Assembly: GCA_018398585.1 (NCBI GenBank)
Contig: JAGTTD010000009.1
Location: forward strand, 12,529,193 to 12,593,192
Direction: 5' to 3'
Length of the DNA: 64,000 bases
Source of the DNA: Simmondsia chinensis
Taxonomy: Eukaryota > Streptophyta > Magnoliopsida > Caryophyllales > Simmondsiaceae
Below the pieces are notes generated by a model. The model did no database searches, was not told the origin of the DNA, and saw only the letters and a list, made by a program, of their open reading frames with translations. A program made the position numbers and the translations under genes. The first letter of the stretch is position 1. Each line of letters opens with the position of its first letter. Below are positions 1 through 10,849 of the stretch, piece by piece.

Positions 1-1
1 T

Positions 2-1008
2 AGATCCTATGGCAAGGATGTGATCTTTGTGGTGGTGGATAGATTGAGTAAAGCTGCGCACTTCATGTCCCTTCCTCATCCTTACACAGCCTTTGATGTG
101 GCACAGCTCTATATAGCCAATGTGTATAAGTTACATGGCCTCCCAAGCTCTATTGTCAGCAATAGAGATGCTATATTTCAGAGTGACTTTTGGTAGACCT
201 TATTCTCCATACAGGGGGTTGAACTACATCTTTCTTCTGCTTACCATCCTCAATCGGATGGACATACAGAAGTGGTCAACAGAGGACTTGAGACTTATCT
301 TCGATGCATGTGTAGCACTCACCCTTCTCAGTGGTCCAAGTGGTTACCCCTAGCAGAGTGGTGGAATAATACCACTTGGCATTCCTCCACCAATAAGACA
401 CCTTATGAAGTTGTTTATGGACAACCTCCCCCTTTTCATATCCCTTACCTTCCATCCGAGACTCAAATTGATGCTGTTGATCAACATTTGCAGCAAAGAG
501 AAGAAATGCTCACCAGCATCAGGTACCACATAGCTCGGGCACAGAATAGAATGAAGCAATTGGCTAACAGAAGGAGGACAGATAGAGTATTTCATGCTGG
601 ACATTGGGTTTATTTGAAATTGCTCCCTTACCGACAGATATCAGTTGCTCATAGAGGTTCACAGAAGCTATAACCCAAATACTTTGGCCCTTTTTTGGTG
701 CAAGCAGTAGTAGGGAAGGTAGCTTATTAGCTTAATCGACCTCCCTTAGCCAAAATACATGATGTATTTCATGTTTCCCAACTCAAGCCTCACTAAAGCC
801 CTCTTCCCTCCTCAATCATTCCCCTCCCTGATGATATTGAAGCTGCTCCTCCAAAAGAACCAGAATGCATCCTGGACATCAGGTTAGTGAACATAAACAA
901 CCGGGCTGCTACGAAGGTTTTGATTAAATGGAAGGACAACCGAAAGAAGAGGCCTCATGGGAATTCCTCTATGACATTAAGCTGAAATACCTTGATTTCA
1001 ACCCTTGA
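2..1008 (+). pseudogene. Integrase and chromodomain remnant of chromovirus A
   Basis: Reading frame 2 gives an integrase core that enters the window just after the first catalytic Asp ([16 protein letters not shown]). The second catalytic position reads VSNRD where the family has VSDRD, so the Asp is now Asn. The catalytic Glu is kept in SDGHTEVVNR. Further on are the conserved TPYEVVYG motif and a C-terminal region with KYFGPF and VFHVSQL. In-frame stops occur near 194, 671, 728 and 794, at least two of them at positions usually Gln. A one-base shift near 935 moves the chromodomain end (EEASWEFLYD) into the next frame. The enzyme would insert element cDNA into chromosomes; this copy cannot be functional. 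Confidence 0.9.
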
Positions 1009-1024
1009 GGACAAGGGTTGTTTT

Positions 1025-1034
1025 AGGGGGGGAG
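1025..1034 (+). other. Polypurine tract of chromovirus A
   Basis: AGGGGGGGAG lies three bases upstream of the LTR start TGATAC and follows the pol stop. This is the expected place for the plus-strand primer of an LTR retrotransposon. Confidence 0.75.
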
Positions 1035-1037
1035 TTC

Positions 1038-1480
1038 TGATACAAGAGAAAGAGCTGAGTCAAAATTCGCGGCAAAAAATCGAGTGATAATTGTAATTCT
1101 TGAGTGAAAAGGAAACAGTTTTTTGGCAGGAAAAAGAGTAAAATTGGGTAGGTCACGTGAGCTGCACGTGAGTAGTAGTGGCGGGTGATCATGTGCGAGG
1201 CACGTGACAGGGGGTTTAATTTGACAGTTTTTATACATTTATCTTTAACTAAATAATTACAATTTAGATTCTTTTTCATTTTCGTTTGTTGTTTTAATTT
1301 GTCATATATATAGAATGTGATGTAATTAGGTTGGTTTTAAGCAATGAAAAACCCTATTTTCTTCCTCTAATCTTTCTCCTCTTCCTTCTTCTCTACTCTC
1401 ATTCCCTTCTATCCTATCTAGAATCTCCCAATTTGAGCTGAATTTATTAGATTTAACTATAAATTTAGCTCACCGTATCA
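1038..1480 (+). repeat. 3' LTR of chromovirus A (443 bp)
   Basis: The segment begins TGATAC and ends GTATCA, a 6-bp terminal inverted repeat. A TATA-like run (catatatatag) lies near 1302-1312, followed by a pyrimidine-rich stretch typical of the R/U5 side. Its position directly after the polypurine tract fixes it as the 3' LTR. Confidence 0.8.
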
Positions 1481-2314
1481 CATTTTGCTAAAATTTGTTG
1501 CTCACGAGCCACATTCCTAAATTTTTTTCAAAATGTGCTATTTCGATAAATTAATCCCCTTTTGATTGCATATTTTAGTTATAAAATTGAAATGGCAATG
1601 GATACATTAATGATACGGAATACATTGAATGTTAGGATTGAAGATTTTAAATAATATTTTATTATCCTTTTTCTATAGATTAGAAAATCAAGGGACAATT
1701 CTTTAGAATGTGAAGGATGGAGTTTTGGAGAGATTTGACTAGTGGAAGAATTTCTAATTCATAGATAAACATTACATTACATTAATTCACCCCTCATCTA
1801 ACCCATGCCGATGTAATTGAAAAAATATAGAAAGTTCAACCATTAATTTCCATATGCTTGTCTTATTTTGCAACAGAAGAGTAACCAAAAATTGTTATGG
1901 AAAGGGTTATAATAAGACAAAAATTGTTTACAATAAAAATTAGATTCTAATAAAGATGTATAATTGAAAAATAATTAAGTGAGGAAAATTATAGTCATCA
2001 ATTATAATAGCACAAAACCAATCAAGATCTGCAATGCACAGTAAAATGAAGAAGAATGCTAATGATTGAAAAATAGCAAAGCGCACACACACACGCACAT
2101 ATATCCCAATTTTTTTGAACCACAAAAAAAAAAAGAAAAAACAAATATATACACCCATCTCCACCACCAAAAATGCTCATAAAGAAGAATACCAAATCTA
2201 TACAACGTGATATGGAGAAAGACTCAACCCATTCACCAGAACATCTCCTTTAATGTAGGAAACCTATGTTTTTCATACATTCTGTACAAATTATTAAATT
2301 GACTTCACAGTGCA
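1481..2314. other. AT-rich spacer between elements
   Basis: No gene or element ends are recognised here. There is a short CA microsatellite near 2084-2097 and an A-rich run near 2125-2145. The minus-strand open frame at 1940-2170 is low complexity and has no family resemblance. Confidence 0.6.
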
Positions 2315-2550
2315 TGTCATGATTGTTATACTTAGGATGCAAATTACTAGTGAATAAATGTCTAATCTATAAAAACATATCAAAGTTAGGATTCTTAGTT
2401 CATGTAAATAGGGCTTTTACACTAGTATTGAACATTGATTGATGAAATGAAATAAAAAATTTCTCTCTTCTCAACTTAATTCTCTTCTTTTCTCTTCTCA
2501 TCCCATATTCTCTTTTATCAAACCCAAATTGTGATCAACCGATCACAACC
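2315..2550 (+). repeat. 5' LTR of chromovirus B
   Basis: It starts TGTCATGATTGTTATAC and ends with GATCACAACC, matching 7053-7308 with a different middle segment. A CT-rich run precedes the end. The terminal CA expected here reads CC, apparently a point change. Confidence 0.85.
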
Positions 2551-2553
2551 GTT

Positions 2554-2565
2554 TGGTATCAGAGC
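2554..2565 (+). other. Primer binding site, tRNA-iMet type
   Basis: TGGTATCAGAGC lies just downstream of the 5' LTR. It is complementary to the 3' end of plant initiator Met tRNA, the usual minus-strand primer for many copia and chromovirus elements. Confidence 0.9.
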
Positions 2566-2621
2566 TGTGATTTTGGCACCTTTCGATCTTCAAGCCGGCA
2601 AAAGAGAAGAAGTAGTCATCT

Positions 2622-3803
2622 ATGGCCAATTCGAACACTACTGGTTGTTCAATATCATTGGAGAAATGGTTGTAGTTCCAACAGCAACTCAGTGATTTGG
2701 TCTCTGCTATTGGAAATCTAAATTAGATGCAGGAATCGATGCAATAGCAGTTGTTAGAAGTACAAGAGAAGCTCACTCATAACGCTCGATCAGAAACAAT
2801 TGGTAATGCTCCTAATGTGCAACCGAATGTAAGACATCCTGAACCTTTGATTCCTATTTCTAGATTGCAAGAACAAGGATTCGATCCAATGTAAAAAGTC
2901 GGGAATTCTACATTTAGACAACCTAAAGTAGAGATTAGTAATCCTCAATCATGGACACGAAGATGTGAGAGATTGTTCAGATTTTATGGAATCGTGGATA
3001 TCTAAAAGGTAGAGATCGCTTCATTCTATTTGTCAGATGATCAAGAGGTGAGGTTTCATAGTTTGATTACCAGCAGACATGAGTTAACTTGGAAAGAATT
3101 TGTGAAGGAATTTTATATGAGGTTTGGTGAGGATGACTTGAATGATGTTACTGATCAATTCAATAAGCTTGCATAGACAAGAACTGTGAGGGAGTATATG
3201 ACTAAGTTCGAGCATTTGAAGTCCTTGATGATGTTAGTAAATCCTAGTGCAAGTGAAAGCTATTATGTATCAAGCTTCATAAGTGGATTGAAATTCAAGA
3301 CCAAGAATCTAGTTAAAACTTTGAACCCAGAGTCTTTGAGCAAGGCCTATGCCAATGCAAAACTAACTGTAGAAGTTCTTTCTGAAGGAAGTTCTAAGGG
3401 TAAGAACCTGCATCAGTCATACGAAAGTAAACAAGTGTCTATACAGCCTTTGATAGTGGGATCATTAGTGTTTAGCAGCAGTGCAAGCAAACCTATGAGC
3501 CTTCAGGAAAAGAAGGCTGACAATCTGTGCTTTAGATGTAACCAGAAATATTTATTTGGACATAAGTGCAACCCAAGGCAGTTGATGGATGTAACTGGAT
3601 TTGATCAGAAGGCTTCTATTACTGATCCTGAAAGCAACGATCTTATAGCCGATGACTCTATGGAAGATATAGATGAGGAAGTGAAAATTTCAGTCCATGT
3701 TCTGGTTGGTGGAGGAGCTCATAACCCTATCAAAATCAATGGAATTGGCAAGCAAAATTTTCTCCTCATATTAATTAACGTGGGAATACCCGTAGCTTCT
3801 TAG
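2622..3803 (+). pseudogene. gag of chromovirus B
   Basis: The frame opens at the ATG at 2622 (MANSNTTG) and runs to about 3803 with six premature stops before 3186. Most of these stops sit where Gln would fit. The middle carries the retrotransposon gag region (PQSWTRRCERLFRFYGI, then VREYMTKFEHL). A zinc knuckle is visible as CFRCNQKYLFGHKC, with the CX2C...HXC spacing seen in chromovirus gags. The protein would form the capsid-like particle. It is not expressible in this state. Confidence 0.88.
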
Positions 3804-6800
3804 ATCCCGTAGTTGCAAAGAAGGTTAGGCATGAAATGGTGAAAGCTTTCCCACTTTCGGTGATAGTGACAGATGGAAGCACAATGTTGACCCAGATCAA
3901 ATGCAAACAATTTTGTTGGGAGATGCAAGGTCATGAGTTTGTGTATGATTTCGGGATCCTCAGGTTGGATGGCATGGTCCTTGGGGTAGATTGGATGAAG
4001 ACCATCAGTCCTATTGTGCTTGATTTTTCCAATCTATCAATATATTTTGAAAGGATGGGAGGCACCATCAAACTACAAGGAGTCAGTAAGCAAGGGTCAT
4101 TGTGCTTAATGAATTATATGGGACTCAAAGATGTGACACAGAAGGGAGCCTGCAACTGGATAGGTCCTCTTTCTTCCATACAAGTTGAGCCTACGGTAGG
4201 GCAGCCTGTTTCTAATCCCATTCTACTACAACTCTTACATGACTATAAGGATCTCTTTGAGCCTCACTACTCTTTTCCTCCTAAAAGAGTTCTTGATCAT
4301 GCCATTCTACTGAAAAAATATTCATCACCAATTAATCTAAGGCCATATAAGTATCCACATGCTCAGAAATCTGAAATTGAGAGGCAAGTGGATGAAATGC
4401 TCAAAATAAACTTCATTAGACTTGGCCATAGCCCTTTTGCTTCTCTTGTAACCTTGGTCACAAAGAAAGATGGCACATCAAGGATGTTTATCAATTATAA
4501 ACAACTAAATGCTCGCACCATCAAAGATAAGTTTCTAACACCCATCATTGATGATCTTCTTGATGAACTCTATGGTTCAGTGTTATATTCTAAGTTGGAT
4601 TTGCCCCAAGGATACCACCCAAATTCGAGTAAACGATGATGACATATATAAAATTTTTTTTGGACTCGCCATGGGCATTTTGAATTTGTTGTCATGACCT
4701 TTGGTCTCACTAATGCCTCAACTACATTTCAGGCACTCATGAATGCCATCTTCAAACCTTTCCTACGGAAATTTGTGTTAGTCTTCTTTGATAACATATT
4801 AGTATATAACCTATGCTATGATTCCCAGTTGCATGATCTACAACTTGTGTTTGACACCATGAGACACCACAAATTGTCTACTAGACTCGCTAAATGTTCC
4901 TTTGCCTAGCTCAAAATAGAGTATCTTGGTCAAGTAGTGTCTAGTGATGGGGTGGAAACTGACTCTAATAAGGTTCAAGCAATGGAGAAGTGGCCTATTC
5001 CTGCTAACATCGAGTCCTTGAGGGGATTTCCGGGTCTCACAAGCTATTACAAGAAGTTTATTGTAGGGTATAAGGTAATAGCTAAGCCCTTGACCAATTT
5101 GCTCAAGAAGGATTCTTTGACCTGGTCTGTTGAGTCACATGAAGCATTTGACAGACTCAAAATGGCCATGTGTTCTACTCCAGTTTTAGCTATGCCTAAT
5201 TCTGAGGAATCATTCATCCTGGACATTGATGTTTGCCACCAAGGAATAGGGGCAGTATTGATGCAGAGTGAAAGACCCCTTGCCTTCTTTAGTCAAGCTT
5301 TAAGTCTGAGGCACATAGGATTTTCCATCTATGAAAAGGAATATTTAGCAATTTTTCTAGCTATGCAGAAGTGAAGGCACTATCTGGAGGGCCATCATTT
5401 CATCATCAGAATAGACCACGAAAGCCTTAAGTACTTGCTTGAGTAGCGAATCACAACAAGGATACAAAAGAAGGGGATAATGAGGATGTTGCGTTTGGAC
5501 TATTCTATTTAGTACTGGAAAGGAAGGGAGAAATTAGTTGCTAATGCATTGTCTAGGCAAGGGGACAATGTGAATACACCTTAGTTCAGTGCTATTTCTA
5601 CCATGAAGTCTTTGTTGATCGAAGATCTTAGCAATCTTATGAGCATGACACATATGCTAAGAACTTTGTCCAGGCACTTACTATCAATGCTGTAGTAGTT
5701 GCACAAATGACCTTCATTAGTGGGGTTTTGTGTGTTAAAGGAAGAATTTACATTGGCTCTACTTTTGGTCTTAGAAAACAAGTATCCTCAGCTCTAGGAG
5801 GACATTCTGGCATCCTAGACACCTATCAAAGACTTAAGCTTTGGTTTGTGTGAAAGGGGTATGAAGAAGGATGTGGTAGATTGGGTTCGTTCTTGTGATG
5901 TATGTTAAAGGAACAAGGCTAAGCAATATCCTTATCCTAGATTTCTCCAACCTCTACCTATTCCTGAGCAGACATGGAAGCATATTAGCATGGATTTTAT
6001 AGAGAGAATTTCCAAATCACATGGCTGAGATGTCATAGGGGTTGTGGTATAGATTTACCAAGCATGGCCATTTGTTTGCATTACATCATCCTTTTATAGC
6101 CTTGCAGTTTACTAGATTCTTCCTTGATAATGTTTACAAGCTCTATGGTCTGCCTTAGTTCATATTTTCGGACCGAGACAAGATTTTCACCAGTGTGTTC
6201 TGCAAGAGCTGTTCAAGCAACTGGGTTCATCTATTGCTCTAAGTTCTACATGTCATCCTTAGTTTGATGGCTAGACTGAGAGATTAAATAAGTGCTTGGA
6301 GCAATACTTACGTTGTATGATATTTTAACACCCTCAGCATTGGCACATATGGTTATCTTGAGTTGAATTTTTGTATAATACCAGTTTTCACACTTCCTTG
6401 GAGACAACACCCTTCTTTGCCTTGTATGGACACCATCCTACCCTGCCTGTTTTGGGTGTTGAGCTTCACTCTCCCATAGCTGAAGTGAAGGAAATTGTTC
6501 ATACAAGAGCCAACATTAACAGACAATTGCAGGATCAGCTTAAGGTAGCTCACGAACGCATGATGGTTTTTTTTGCAGATGCCAATAGTTTTGAGCATGC
6601 TTTTCAAGCAAGGGATCTAGTCTATCTAAAGTTGTAGTCATATCAACAGGTCTTTGTTGCATTCAAGAAGCATATGAAGCTTTCAGCTAAGTACTATGGT
6701 CCTTGTCCTATCTTGCATAAGGTTGGTCTAGTGGCATATCGCTTGGATTTGCCTCCTTGGTCTAGCATCCACCTGGTGTTCCACGTTTCTTTGTTGAAAC

Positions 6801-7035
6801 ACAAGATTGGTGATGACATTGTTCCTCAGTTCCAACCTCTTCTCACTACAGCCACTGTTGCTGTTCTTGTTGAGCCCATTACAATTCTTTCTAGATGAAT
6901 GGTACCTCGGGACAATAAAGCTGTCACCCAAGTGTTGGTTCATTGGTCTAATTTGAGTCAAGATGAAGCCACTTAGGAGGATTATCATTTTCTCAAAAGT
7001 CAATTTCCTCAATTTGATTCTTTTGACAAAAATCT
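3745..7035 (+). pseudogene. pol of chromovirus B (PR, RT, RNase H, IN, chromodomain)
   Basis: Protease: the active-site motif LID(S)G is degraded to LINVG near 3775, followed by a frameshift into the frame that is open from 3836 to 4639. RT spans about 4300-5000; KLDLPQGYH is followed by a frameshift, then MTFGLTNASTTFQ. The catalytic motif reads FFDN instead of FFDD. RNase H spans about 5200-5560 (LDIDVCHQGIGAVLMQ, then SIYEKEYLAI). Integrase runs from about 5800: MDFIERISKSHG and IFSDRDKIF keep the first two Asp residues and TERLNK keeps the Glu, but the region is full of stops. The end (AVTQVLVHWSNLSQDEAT) matches a chromodomain. The parts once formed a single gag-pol polyprotein. Confidence 0.9.
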
Positions 7036-7040
7036 TGTGA

Positions 7041-7308
7041 TGATGAGGGCATTGCCATGATTGTTATACTTAGGATGCAAACTACTAGTGAATTAATGTC
7101 TAAATTGTCAAAAATATCAAAGTTAGGATCTGGCGGGAAAGTCAATTATTGAGCTAGAGGCGGTTATTTTGTTCTTAGTTCATAATCCACTTGTATTGAG
7201 CATTGATTGTTGAAATAAAATAACAAATTCCTCTCTTCTCAACTCAAATTTCTTCTTATCTCATATTCTCTTCTACCAAACCCTAATTGTGATCAAACGA
7301 TCACAACA
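7041..7308 (+). repeat. Purine tract and 3' LTR of chromovirus B
   Basis: A purine-rich GATGAGGG stretch (7041-7052) precedes the LTR at 7053-7308. The LTR starts TGCCATGATTGTTATAC and ends in CACAACA. Compared with the 5' LTR, its middle (about 7125-7200) carries different sequence, so the two LTRs have diverged by substitution and by indels. Confidence 0.85.
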
Positions 7309-7617
7309 ATGCACGCCCATGTAAACATATACAATTGGGCTAATTGGTTTGATTTTTTTATCCCCAAAGGAACATAAATTACTAAAATGAGAGTTTATTT
7401 GGTCGTCACGGATTAGAAGGGGAGAATGCTGGACAAGAGGGAGGGGGGTTAGAGTTCTATTGGGAAAAAATTTGTGTACGGGTGGAAATTGGAACAGTGA
7501 AGTCAAAAAGGAAGGTAAATAAAGAAAGAAATAATTAACCAAAACAAAGTTATTTTTTCACATGTAAACTGAAAGCAAATGAAAGTTACCAACGCTGTTA
7601 GTCTGTGATGTTTTTAA
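7309..7617. other. Spacer, no feature seen
   Basis: This is AT-rich sequence between chromovirus B and the TIR element. It contains the right target duplication of B (7309-7313) and the left TAA of the next element (7615-7617). No coding or RNA gene is recognised. Confidence 0.6.
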
Positions 7618-7844
7618 GCCTCCATTTATTTCGGGGGAAGTGCTTTTCCCCTAGAAAATATTTTCCTTATGAAAATCTTTTCCAAGGAAAAACAAATTCC
7701 GATTCGCGTTTTTCGCTGTTTGTTTCTGTCAATCATACTATACCTTGTTATAACATAACATATATTAGTGAAACTGTATATTATAAATTATATAGGCTTC
7801 CCTTTGTTGCAAAGAAGTTATTTTTTAATGAAAAATATGGGAAA

Positions 7845-8400
7845 TTCATCATTTAGGGACCTAAAGTTTGATCATTTAGCATCTAGATGACTTACATATT
7901 TCAAAATATACAATGAGGCTCCTTGATGTTTCAAAATTTTATCATTCAGGTACCGAGCTTAGTGAGTTTTGATAAAATCTAACCATAAAATGTTAATAAT
8001 TACATTAATATATATAATTATACTAATATTTTTGATAAAAATACACCAGATACGAAAAAAAATTTATTGAATTATAAGGGAATATATCTATATAATGGTA
8101 AAATAATGTGTCATATTGGCATTTTATATTTAAACATCCTCCTATTATGATAGATGACAACCTTACTAATAGAAAGGGGAAAGATGCCATATTGCTATAA
8201 CTTTGTTACATAGTAGCAATTTCTGATAAAAATCTATCAAATTTTAGCAAAAGGTATCTAATCAATAAAATTTTTAAGCTTCGAGGTACCTTAGTTACAA
8301 AGTCTTTAAACCTCAGAGTATCTCATTATATATATTAAAAAATTAGAATATTTACATGATAAATCTTCAAACCTCAGGGTGAGAATCACCTTGGGGTTTC
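7845..8400. repeat. Long inverted-repeat (fold-back) segment
   Basis: The left part (7905-7970, with ATACAATGAGGCTCC and CAGGTACC) matches the reverse complement of the right part (8270-8340, with GAGGTACC and AGTATCTCATTATA) over roughly 60 bp with mismatches. Similar words recur at 8360-8395. This looks like an old MITE with long arms. I could not define exact ends or a target duplication. Confidence 0.4.
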
Positions 8401-8579
8401 CTTGATAAGGGAATTGGTGTGCCACATCTCCAACCCTAGGATTCGTTCTCATCAACACCACACCCCCCCCTCCCCCCAAAAAAAAGCTTGCGAGCGTTTG
8501 TAATGATTAAAAATAAAAAAAACCTCAGGTTACCTCAGTAATAGATCGTCAAAAATAAATATTAAAATGAAAAAGTACT

Positions 8580-9057
8580 TGTTGGATTGTGGTCGCATGA
8601 AATTCGATATCCATTATAGGATGTAACTGAGTTACATAAGTTCATCAGTAATAATAGGCGATGTATAGTTCCATATGAGGTCTTCTTCAACGATACAACA
8701 AGGGTTTGGGGCTCTAGGATGTTCTTCGCTCGTGTCGCTCGGTTATAGCTTTTCTCTTGTTCTTTCTCGTTTTCTTGCTTTAATCTCCGTAATGGTTTTC
8801 GTTTTAGACTTGATCCTCGGTCTGTATTTGTAACCTAAATTACTGATAGCGGATTTGACTACTTTGAAAATGGAGGCCTGTGGAGTAGGACCTCGCTAAG
8901 GTGCCGAACCACGTATATCGTGTGTTCTTTGTTGTTTTCAGTGTTTCTGGTTTAATTTCCTCATTGTTTCGTTTATGGGTTTTCGTTGCTTAGTGCTGGG
9001 ACAAGATCCTGTTTTCGAGTTGAGTTTGGATCTGATTTAGGGCCCAAATTCACAACA
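8580..9057. repeat. Solo LTR (478 bp)
   Basis: The segment begins TGTTGGATTG and ends CACAACA, giving TGTT...AACA termini. It is flanked by gtact (8575-8579) and gtatt (9058-9062), a 5-bp target duplication with one C/T mismatch. There is no internal region, primer site or second LTR, as expected after recombination between the two LTRs of an element. It lies inside the TIR element 7618-9506 and so arrived later. Confidence 0.65.
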
Positions 9058-9506
9058 GTATTTCCAAGAAAATGTAAAATCTATTAATAGTTTTCTTATA
9101 TTTGGATTGATAGGAACATTGTTTCGTGATTATATTCACCATATCATAAAGTAGTAAAGACTCTTAAACTATAAAATAGAAATGTGGAATGAAAATCATA
9201 TTGGATCACATAATTCTTTTCATGATCATACTTAACTTATCATTATTTTTCGTGTCCTTATCCCACATTATTATCTCTAGCGATCGATGTTCCCATTTAA
9301 CTCATTTCGGTATGATCCATATCACAACCGGCGTATACCCCGAAACTTATAAAACTTTCCCTTCTTTTACAACGAAAAACTTTTTGTCCATTTGGGAGGA
9401 AAAACTTTTTCTTTAGAAATTGTTTTCCTTCAAAGTGCGCACCAAACAATTGAAATTAGGAAAACTATTTTCCAGAATCTCTTTTTCCTTTGAAACAAAC
9501 GGAGGC

Positions 9507-10168
9507 TAAATTTGTTTAAATTGGCTCCCTTTTTTGTTTAAAATGAGCCATGTTGTTTATAATTAATTATGTGCAAATTAGTCGCTTATATTCTTCATTG
9601 GTTTAAAAAGATTTATAATATTTTATTTTATGACTAAATTAGTCCCTACTAATAGGAATAAAATATGTCATAAACCCCCGCATGGTAAAACATGCGTGGA
9701 TAGAGAGGTACCCAGACGTGCTTTTTGTTCAAAATACTAGTTCTCCCTTGAAACCACCATATCGAACCCGTTCACAAAACGAACTCGCTATAAACTGTAT
9801 AACGCCACATCTACAAGTACCCATTCTTTTGGCCAAATATATGGCAAGCATGTGAATTACAAATATTGATCACTAACATCAAAATTAATGTATGACAAAC
9901 CATTTCATTCCACAGCATAGCATCCCACTGGCAAAACAATTTGCCCGAGGAGACGGACATCGGATGCTCTAAGCTTTCCAAAATTGTATAAAGTACACTA
10001 ACTGCAATAGTCTTAGAGAATAATGGTAAGACAACGGATACACGTCCAATTCCCCGGCTAATAATAATGCTTACTCCAAATTTGGTTTGCAATTGGCTTT
10101 CAAATTTCAATATGTAATGTACGTTTAAAATACGTAAAATATAGAGGCTAGTTTACAAATAGGCTATA
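9507..10168. other. Spacer, no gene recognised
   Basis: No element ends or protein families are seen. A minus-strand open frame at 9811-10110 (99 residues) resembles no family I know and is probably chance. Confidence 0.5.
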
Positions 10169-10294
10169 TGATACAGGCAAAAATATTAATCCCACATTAG
10201 TGGGTTACATATGAAAATGCTAATATATATACCAAGAAGTTACTCCACTTATTGCCAACTAGTTTTGGAATGGAACCTCCTTTGGTCTGTATCA
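10169..10294 (+). repeat. TRIM 5' LTR
   Basis: 126 bp, TGATACAGG...CTGTATCA. It contains ATCCCACATTAGTGGGTT, a short inverted repeat (CCCAC...GTGGG) also present in the other LTR. Confidence 0.88.
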
Positions 10295-10295
10295 T

Positions 10296-10307
10296 TGGTA
10301 TCAGAGC
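10296..10307 (+). other. TRIM primer binding site (tRNA-iMet)
   Basis: TGGTATCAGAGC one base after the LTR end; an exact iMet-type site. Confidence 0.9.
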
Positions 10308-10332
10308 CATCGATCTTGCGCCGTGGATTGCC

Positions 10333-10418
10333 GGTCACATGGGGGGCCGATGCTGTTCACCGGTCATATGAGGGGCCGATGTCATTCAGCGGTCTTATGG
10401 GGGGCCTATGCATGATGT
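10333..10418 (+). repeat. Three tandem 29-bp units inside the TRIM
   Basis: Each unit starts CGGTC, followed by a(c/t)atg(g/a)ggggcc and atg; the three copies are imperfect. No coding meaning is apparent. A second, longer duplication (about 70 bp) follows at 10559-10690, seen as GTGGTGA(C/T)GT...TAGTGTT/CAGTGTT and CTAG(A/C)A repeats. Confidence 0.7.
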
Positions 10419-10710
10419 GTTGCAAAATCGATTACCACATTTCAAGGAGCTCATTCTCGGTCTCATGGAAGTCCCTGGGTTTGCTCTGGAGTTGATCTCG
10501 GCCTAGTAAAGTCTTGGGCCCTGGTCGACGTAGCTGTACGATCTCTCATTCCGAATCTCAAGTGGTGACGTCGGTATTGCAGTGTTTGCCCGGAACTAGA
10601 ATAAATCTAGTACAAAACCATGTCCATTGCAGGGTGGTGATGTGGAATTGTAGTGTTCGCTCGAGACTAGAAATCTAGCACAAAGCTAACTCGTGTGGAT
10701 ACGAGATGCG

Positions 10711-10849
10711 GAGCGTGGTGGTTTGATACAGGTAAAAATATTAATCCCACATCGGTGGGTTGCATATGAAATTGCTAATACATATACCAAGGAGTTACTC
10801 CACCCATTGCCAAACTATTTTGAAATGGAACCTCTTTTGTCCTGTATCA
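10711..10849 (+). repeat. TRIM purine tract and 3' LTR
   Basis: The tract CGGAGCGTGGTGGTT (10711-10725) abuts the LTR at 10726-10849, which matches the 5' LTR with a handful of substitutions and small indels. Confidence 0.85.

Larger units (their letters stand above)
1..1480 (+). mobile_element. Ty3/gypsy chromovirus A, 3' portion
   Basis: This is the downstream part of an LTR retrotransposon whose upstream part lies outside the window. It shows, in order, the integrase core, the integrase C-terminal region, a chromodomain-like tail, a purine-rich tract and a 3' LTR bounded by TGATAC and GTATCA. A chromodomain at the end of integrase is the hallmark of the chromovirus branch of Ty3/gypsy. 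The 5' LTR is not visible, so target duplications cannot be checked. Confidence 0.9.
2315..7308 (+). mobile_element. Ty3/gypsy chromovirus B, complete but decayed
   Basis: Two similar LTRs (about 236 and 256 bp) enclose a tRNA-iMet primer site, gag, protease, reverse transcriptase, RNase H, integrase with chromodomain-like tail and a purine tract, all plus-strand. The flanking 5-mers are gtgca (2310-2314) and atgca (7309-7313), a target duplication with one mismatch. Many stops and several frameshifts show that the copy is old and inactive. Confidence 0.9.
7618..9506. mobile_element. TIR DNA transposon, PIF/Harbinger-like, non-autonomous
   Basis: The ends are inverted: the left reads GCCTCCATTTATTTC and the reverse complement of the right reads GCCTCCGTTTGTTTC. 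Subterminal A/T tracts such as TTTTCC are shared. Both sides are flanked by TAA (7615-7617 and 9507-9509), the TWA type of duplication made by PIF/Harbinger transposases. No transposase frame is present. The interior includes an inverted-repeat segment and a solo LTR. Family assignment rests on TSD length and the GTTTGTTT-type end, so it is moderate. Confidence 0.6.
10169..10849 (+). mobile_element. TRIM element (681 bp)
   Basis: Two LTRs of 126 and 124 bp, both starting TGATACAGG and ending CTGTATCA, enclose only about 430 bp. An iMet primer site follows the left LTR and a purine-rich tract precedes the right one. Flanks ctata (10164-10168) and ttata (10850-10854) form a duplication with one C/T mismatch. 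This is the defining layout of a terminal-repeat retrotransposon in miniature. Such elements encode nothing and rely on proteins of other retrotransposons. Confidence 0.9.

Noticed and set aside
9811..10110. 99-codon minus-strand frame as a possible host gene
   Set aside because: No family resemblance, no splice or promoter context, in decayed intergenic DNA.
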